DNA of 14,739 nucleotides, from contig JAATGX010000205.1 in the NCBI GenBank assembly GCA_015688915.1, positions 1 through 14,739 of the forward strand. Direction: 5' to 3'. Positions 12,456 through 14,739 of this stretch are shown here, piece after piece. The notes beneath the pieces are model-generated. The model was not told the origin of the DNA. It did no database searches and saw only the letters and a program-made list of their open reading frames with translations. The position numbers and the translations under genes are program-made. Origin of the DNA: Desulfuromonadales bacterium (lineage in GTDB: Bacteria; Desulfobacterota; Desulfuromonadia; Geobacterales; Pseudopelobacteraceae). How positions within the stretch are numbered: position 1 is the stretch's first letter; each line of letters starts with the position of its first letter.

Positions 12456-14739
12456 TTATTTCCTGATCCCGCCATTCAGCACCACCAGCAGGTCATGCTC
12501 CTCATCCAGTACAGGTTTCCATGCCGCCTTGGGAGGATTGAGCAGTGGCACCAGGTAATCCCGTAATGACGGTATGTTCCGGGCCGGTTCCGGTTGTGCC
12601 GCGGGGTTGATGGTCAGTCCGCCGTCCACAAAACCGATCAGGTAGTTGCCGCTGGTCAGGCCCGATGGCGTGATGATGTAGGAGCCGGCGTTGACCGCGC
12701 CTTGGGAGTCGCCGCCCCAGGCCAGAGCGCCGGAGAGAACGCCGGCGGTCTCGTTGTTGACGAAACCGCTGTACGTGACCCCGTTGCCGCCGCTCCAGGC
12801 CCGGCCATCGTAGGTCTTGGCCGCGTCGTTGGCCGTCACGGTCAGCGACGCCTTGCCGACCGTCAGGGTGCCGTCGCCGAACGTGATGGCGTAATTGCCG
12901 GATGTCAGACCACCCGGCGTGATCGCGTAGCTGCCCGCGTTCACCGCGCCCTGTGCCGTGCCGCCATAGGCCAGCGCGCCTCCCAACACCGCGGCGGTTT
13001 CGTTGTTGACGAAGCCACTGTAGGAAATGCCGTTGCCACCGCTGTACGCGTTGCCATCGTAAGTCTTGCCCGCCGCATTGGCCGTCACGGTCAGCGCCGC
13101 CTTACCGACTGTCAGGGCACCGTCGCCAAATGTGATGGCGTAATTGCCGGACGTCAGGCCGGCCGGCGTGATCACGTAGCTGCCCGCGTTCACCGCGCCC
13201 TGGCTGTTGCCGCTGTAAGCCAGCGCGCCGCCCAACACCGCGGCGCTCTCGTTGTTGACGAAGCCGCTATAGGAAATACCGTTGCCGCCGCTGTACGCCA
13301 AGCCGTCGTAGGTCTTGCTCGCCGCGTTGGCTGTCGCGGTCAGCGCCGCCTTGTTCACCGTCAGCGTGCCGTCGGCGTAGCTGATGTCGTAGCCTTGCTG
13401 GCCGGAATACAGCCCGGCCGCCGTGATGGCGTAGCTGCCCGCGTTTACGGCGCCCTGCGCCGAGCCGCCGTAAACCGGCGTGCCGGAGAGCGTCGCCGAC
13501 GGGTCGGAATAGGCGACGCCGTTATTGCCGCTGAACGCCAAGCCGTCGTAGGTTTTGTTCGCGTTGTTGGCAGTGATGGTGAGCTGCGTGAGGAAGCTCC
13601 GCAGCAGCGGCGCGGTGTTGCCTTCATAGATACGCCAGACCGCGCCGGTGCCGCCTTCGCCGTCGATGTCCCAGCCGCCGCCGGTGAAGATGGCCAGGGT
13701 TTGCATCCGCGCGCTGATCAGGCCGGTGGCGCCGCCGTTGCAGGTGGCGTCGTCGCCGCAGCCGTTGGTGGCTTGGTGGGTGGTCTGCGTGTCCCAATAG
13801 CTGGCGATGACGCTGGTGCTGGTGCTGTTGTCCCCCACCAGCCCACCGACATTGGTGGTGCCCGAGACGGCGCCCGTTGCATAGGCATTGACGATGCGGT
13901 CCTGGTTCTCGCCTACCAGCCCGCCAACGGAATCATTGCCCGTCACCGCCCCGGTGGCATAGACATTGTCGATGCGGTCCTGGCTCTGGCCCACCAGCCC
14001 GCCGACGTAAGTGTCGCCCGTCACTTCCCCGGTGGCATAGGCGTTGCTGATCCTGTCCCTGTTGTCACCCACCAGCCCGCCGACGCTGTTGCCGGTGCCG
14101 GTGACCTTGCCGGTGGCATAGGCATTGCTGATGGCGCTGTGGTTCTCCCCCACCAGCCCGCCGATCGAACCATTGCCGCTGACCATGCCGGTGGCGTAGC
14201 TGTCCGACAGCGGGCCGTCGTTCTCCCCCACCAGCCCGCCGACCCTGGTCAGGCCGGTGACCGTGCCGGTGGCAGAGGCGTTGCCGATGCTGCCGCTGTT
14301 GTTATACCCGACCAGCCCGCCGACATACCATCTTCCCGAGACGCTTCCCCCCGTCATCCCGATGTTACGGATCACCGCGCCGAATCCGGCGTCGCCGAAC
14401 AGTCCCACGTAATCCTGGCCGGGACGGTTGATCGTGAGATTGCCGATGACGTGGCCTTGTCCGTCGAAGGTGCCTATGAAGGCATTCACGTTGTTGCCTA
14501 CCGGCACGAAGCCGGCCCCACCGTTCCAGTTCGCCGTGACGCTCGCATCGACGTCGTTGGCCAGCGCGAAATTCCGGTTCAGCAGCGAAGCCGATGCCAT
14601 GCCCTGCACGCCGTAGATGTCGGCGAGCTGGTACGGCGTGGCGGCCGAACCGTCGCCCGACAAGGCGCGCACGAAGCTGCCGCCGCTGATGCGGAAATCA
14701 TTCACCGCAAAGCTCGGCAGACTGGCGGCGTTCTGCACC
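12456..14739 (-). CDS. TpsA-type exoprotein / filamentous haemagglutinin-like adhesin, 5' end outside the window
   Basis: 760 codons of an open frame enter from the right edge; the first visible codon is an internal GTG (Val), so the signal peptide and TPS secretion domain lie outside. In order the visible part has: a beta-helix-like segment (1-105, with FALANDVDASVTANW and FIGTFDGQGHVIGNLTI), GLUG repeats (about 111-305), and a junction with two cysteines (C327, C333) ending WRIYEGNTAPLLRSFL. Four YDG/MBG-like repeats follow (385-711), then a 49-residue Pro-rich tail whose end VVLNGGIRK is typical of such proteins. Such proteins are secreted by their TpsB and act in adhesion, aggregation or biofilm. 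Composition is rich in Gly, Asn, Thr and Ala with few Cys, as expected for a secreted beta-helix. It is followed by its tpsB. Confidence 0.88.
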   Translation of the reverse strand, partial: VQNAASLPSFAVNDFRISGGSFVRALSGDGSAATPYQLADIYGVQGMASASLLNRNFALANDVDASVTANWNGGAGFVPVGNNVNAFIGTFDGQGHVIGNLTINRPGQDYVGLFGDAGFGAVIRNIGMTGGSVSGRWYVGGLVGYNNSGSIGNASATGTVTGLTRVGGLVGENDGPLSDSYATGMVSGNGSIGGLVGENHSAISNAYATGKVTGTGNSVGGLVGDNRDRISNAYATGEVTGDTYVGGLVGQSQDRIDNVYATGAVTGNDSVGGLVGENQDRIVNAYATGAVSGTTNVGGLVGDNSTSTSVIASYWDTQTTHQATNGCGDDATCNGGATGLISARMQTLAIFTGGGWDIDGEGGTGAVWRIYEGNTAPLLRSFLTQLTITANNANKTYDGLAFSGNNGVAYSDPSATLSGTPVYGGSAQGAVNAGSYAITAAGLYSGQQGYDISYADGTLTVNKAALTATANAASKTYDGLAYSGGNGISYSGFVNNESAAVLGGALAYSGNSQGAVNAGSYVITPAGLTSGNYAITFGDGALTVGKAALTVTANAAGKTYDGNAYSGGNGISYSGFVNNETAAVLGGALAYGGTAQGAVNAGSYAITPGGLTSGNYAITFGDGTLTVGKASLTVTANDAAKTYDGRAWSGGNGVTYSGFVNNETAGVLSGALAWGGDSQGAVNAGSYIITPSGLTSGNYLIGFVDGGLTINPAAQPEPARNIPSLRDYLVPLLNPPKAAWKPVLDEEHDLLVVLNGGIRK
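12606..13586 (-). repeat. Four YDG/MBG-like repeats in tpsA
   Basis: Four tandem units each start with a K-A-x-LTVTAN strand, then KTYDG, then SGFVNNE-type and QGAVNAGSYxIT segments, and end with YAITFGDGxLTVGK. The last three units (13104-13352, 12855-13103, 12606-12854) have an exact period of 83 residues or 249 bp and differ at few positions. The first (about 13353-13586) is more diverged. Such Ig-like units act as stalk or ligand-binding modules in surface proteins; the binding partner is unknown. Confidence 0.85.
13824..14408 (-). repeat. GLUG-motif tandem repeats in tpsA
   Basis: Seven copies of GGLVG (residues 140, 167, 193, 220, 246, 272 and 298) recur every 26-27 residues (78-81 bp). 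They are preceded by a variant VGLFG at 111. A typical unit is VGGLVGENxDRIxNAYATGxVTGN. The GLUG motif was named from bacterial surface proteins including IgA peptidases; it forms beta-helix turns. The DNA repeats the word ACCAGCCCGCCGAC with small changes. Confidence 0.88.

Overview
The window looks like a piece of a chromosome from a Geobacter-type member of the Desulfuromonadota. The evidence is the duplicated-feoA/feoB/Cys-rich peptide iron operon, an archaeal-type cofactor-independent phosphoglycerate mutase (ApgM), high GC in the core genes, and a large two-partner-secretion adhesin with GLUG and YDG-type repeats. The assignment rests on gene content only; no rRNA or other marker is present.

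Layout. (1) Positions 1-2955, minus strand: an accessory operon that reads leftward. It starts with an ECF-like sigma factor fused to a TPR domain. Next come a candidate 32-codon peptide, a DUF2589-family protein, possibly a short overlapping reading frame, an 85-residue unknown protein, and an 88-residue protein that resembles half of a DUF2589 protein. This block is visibly richer in A+T than the rest. (2) Positions 2956-3713: a long non-coding spacer. It holds an AT-rich island with three near-identical palindromes at 67-68 bp intervals plus a fourth palindrome of the same geometry, followed by a near-consensus sigma-70 promoter for fur. (3) Positions 3714-7125, plus strand: fur, a 29-codon FeoB-N-terminus-like ORF, feoA1, feoA2, feoB and a small Cys-rich membrane peptide. 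This forms a ferrous-iron import operon, with candidate Fur boxes before fur and before feo. (4) Positions 7243-8436: apgM, interrupted by one in-frame TAG where a Glu codon is expected. It ends at a strong bidirectional terminator. (5) Positions 8501-10468: nudC (minus) and mltG (plus), divergent, each with a consensus-like promoter in a 100-bp gap. (6) Positions 10469-10719: a convergent spacer with a diverged inverted repeat. (7) Positions 10720-14739, minus strand: a two-partner-secretion operon. It encodes the C-terminal part of a giant TpsA exoprotein (7-8 GLUG repeats, four YDG/MBG-like repeats), then its TpsB outer-membrane transporter.

How the genes work together. Fur senses Fe(II) and probably represses itself and feo; FeoB moves Fe(II) across the inner membrane with the FeoA proteins as accessories. 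NudC (NAD(H)/NAD-RNA pyrophosphatase) and MltG (peptidoglycan terminase) are housekeeping singletons. TpsB would export the repeat-rich TpsA to the cell surface. The sigma-TPR/DUF2589 operon is the part with no described function and the best candidate here for an uncharacterised system.
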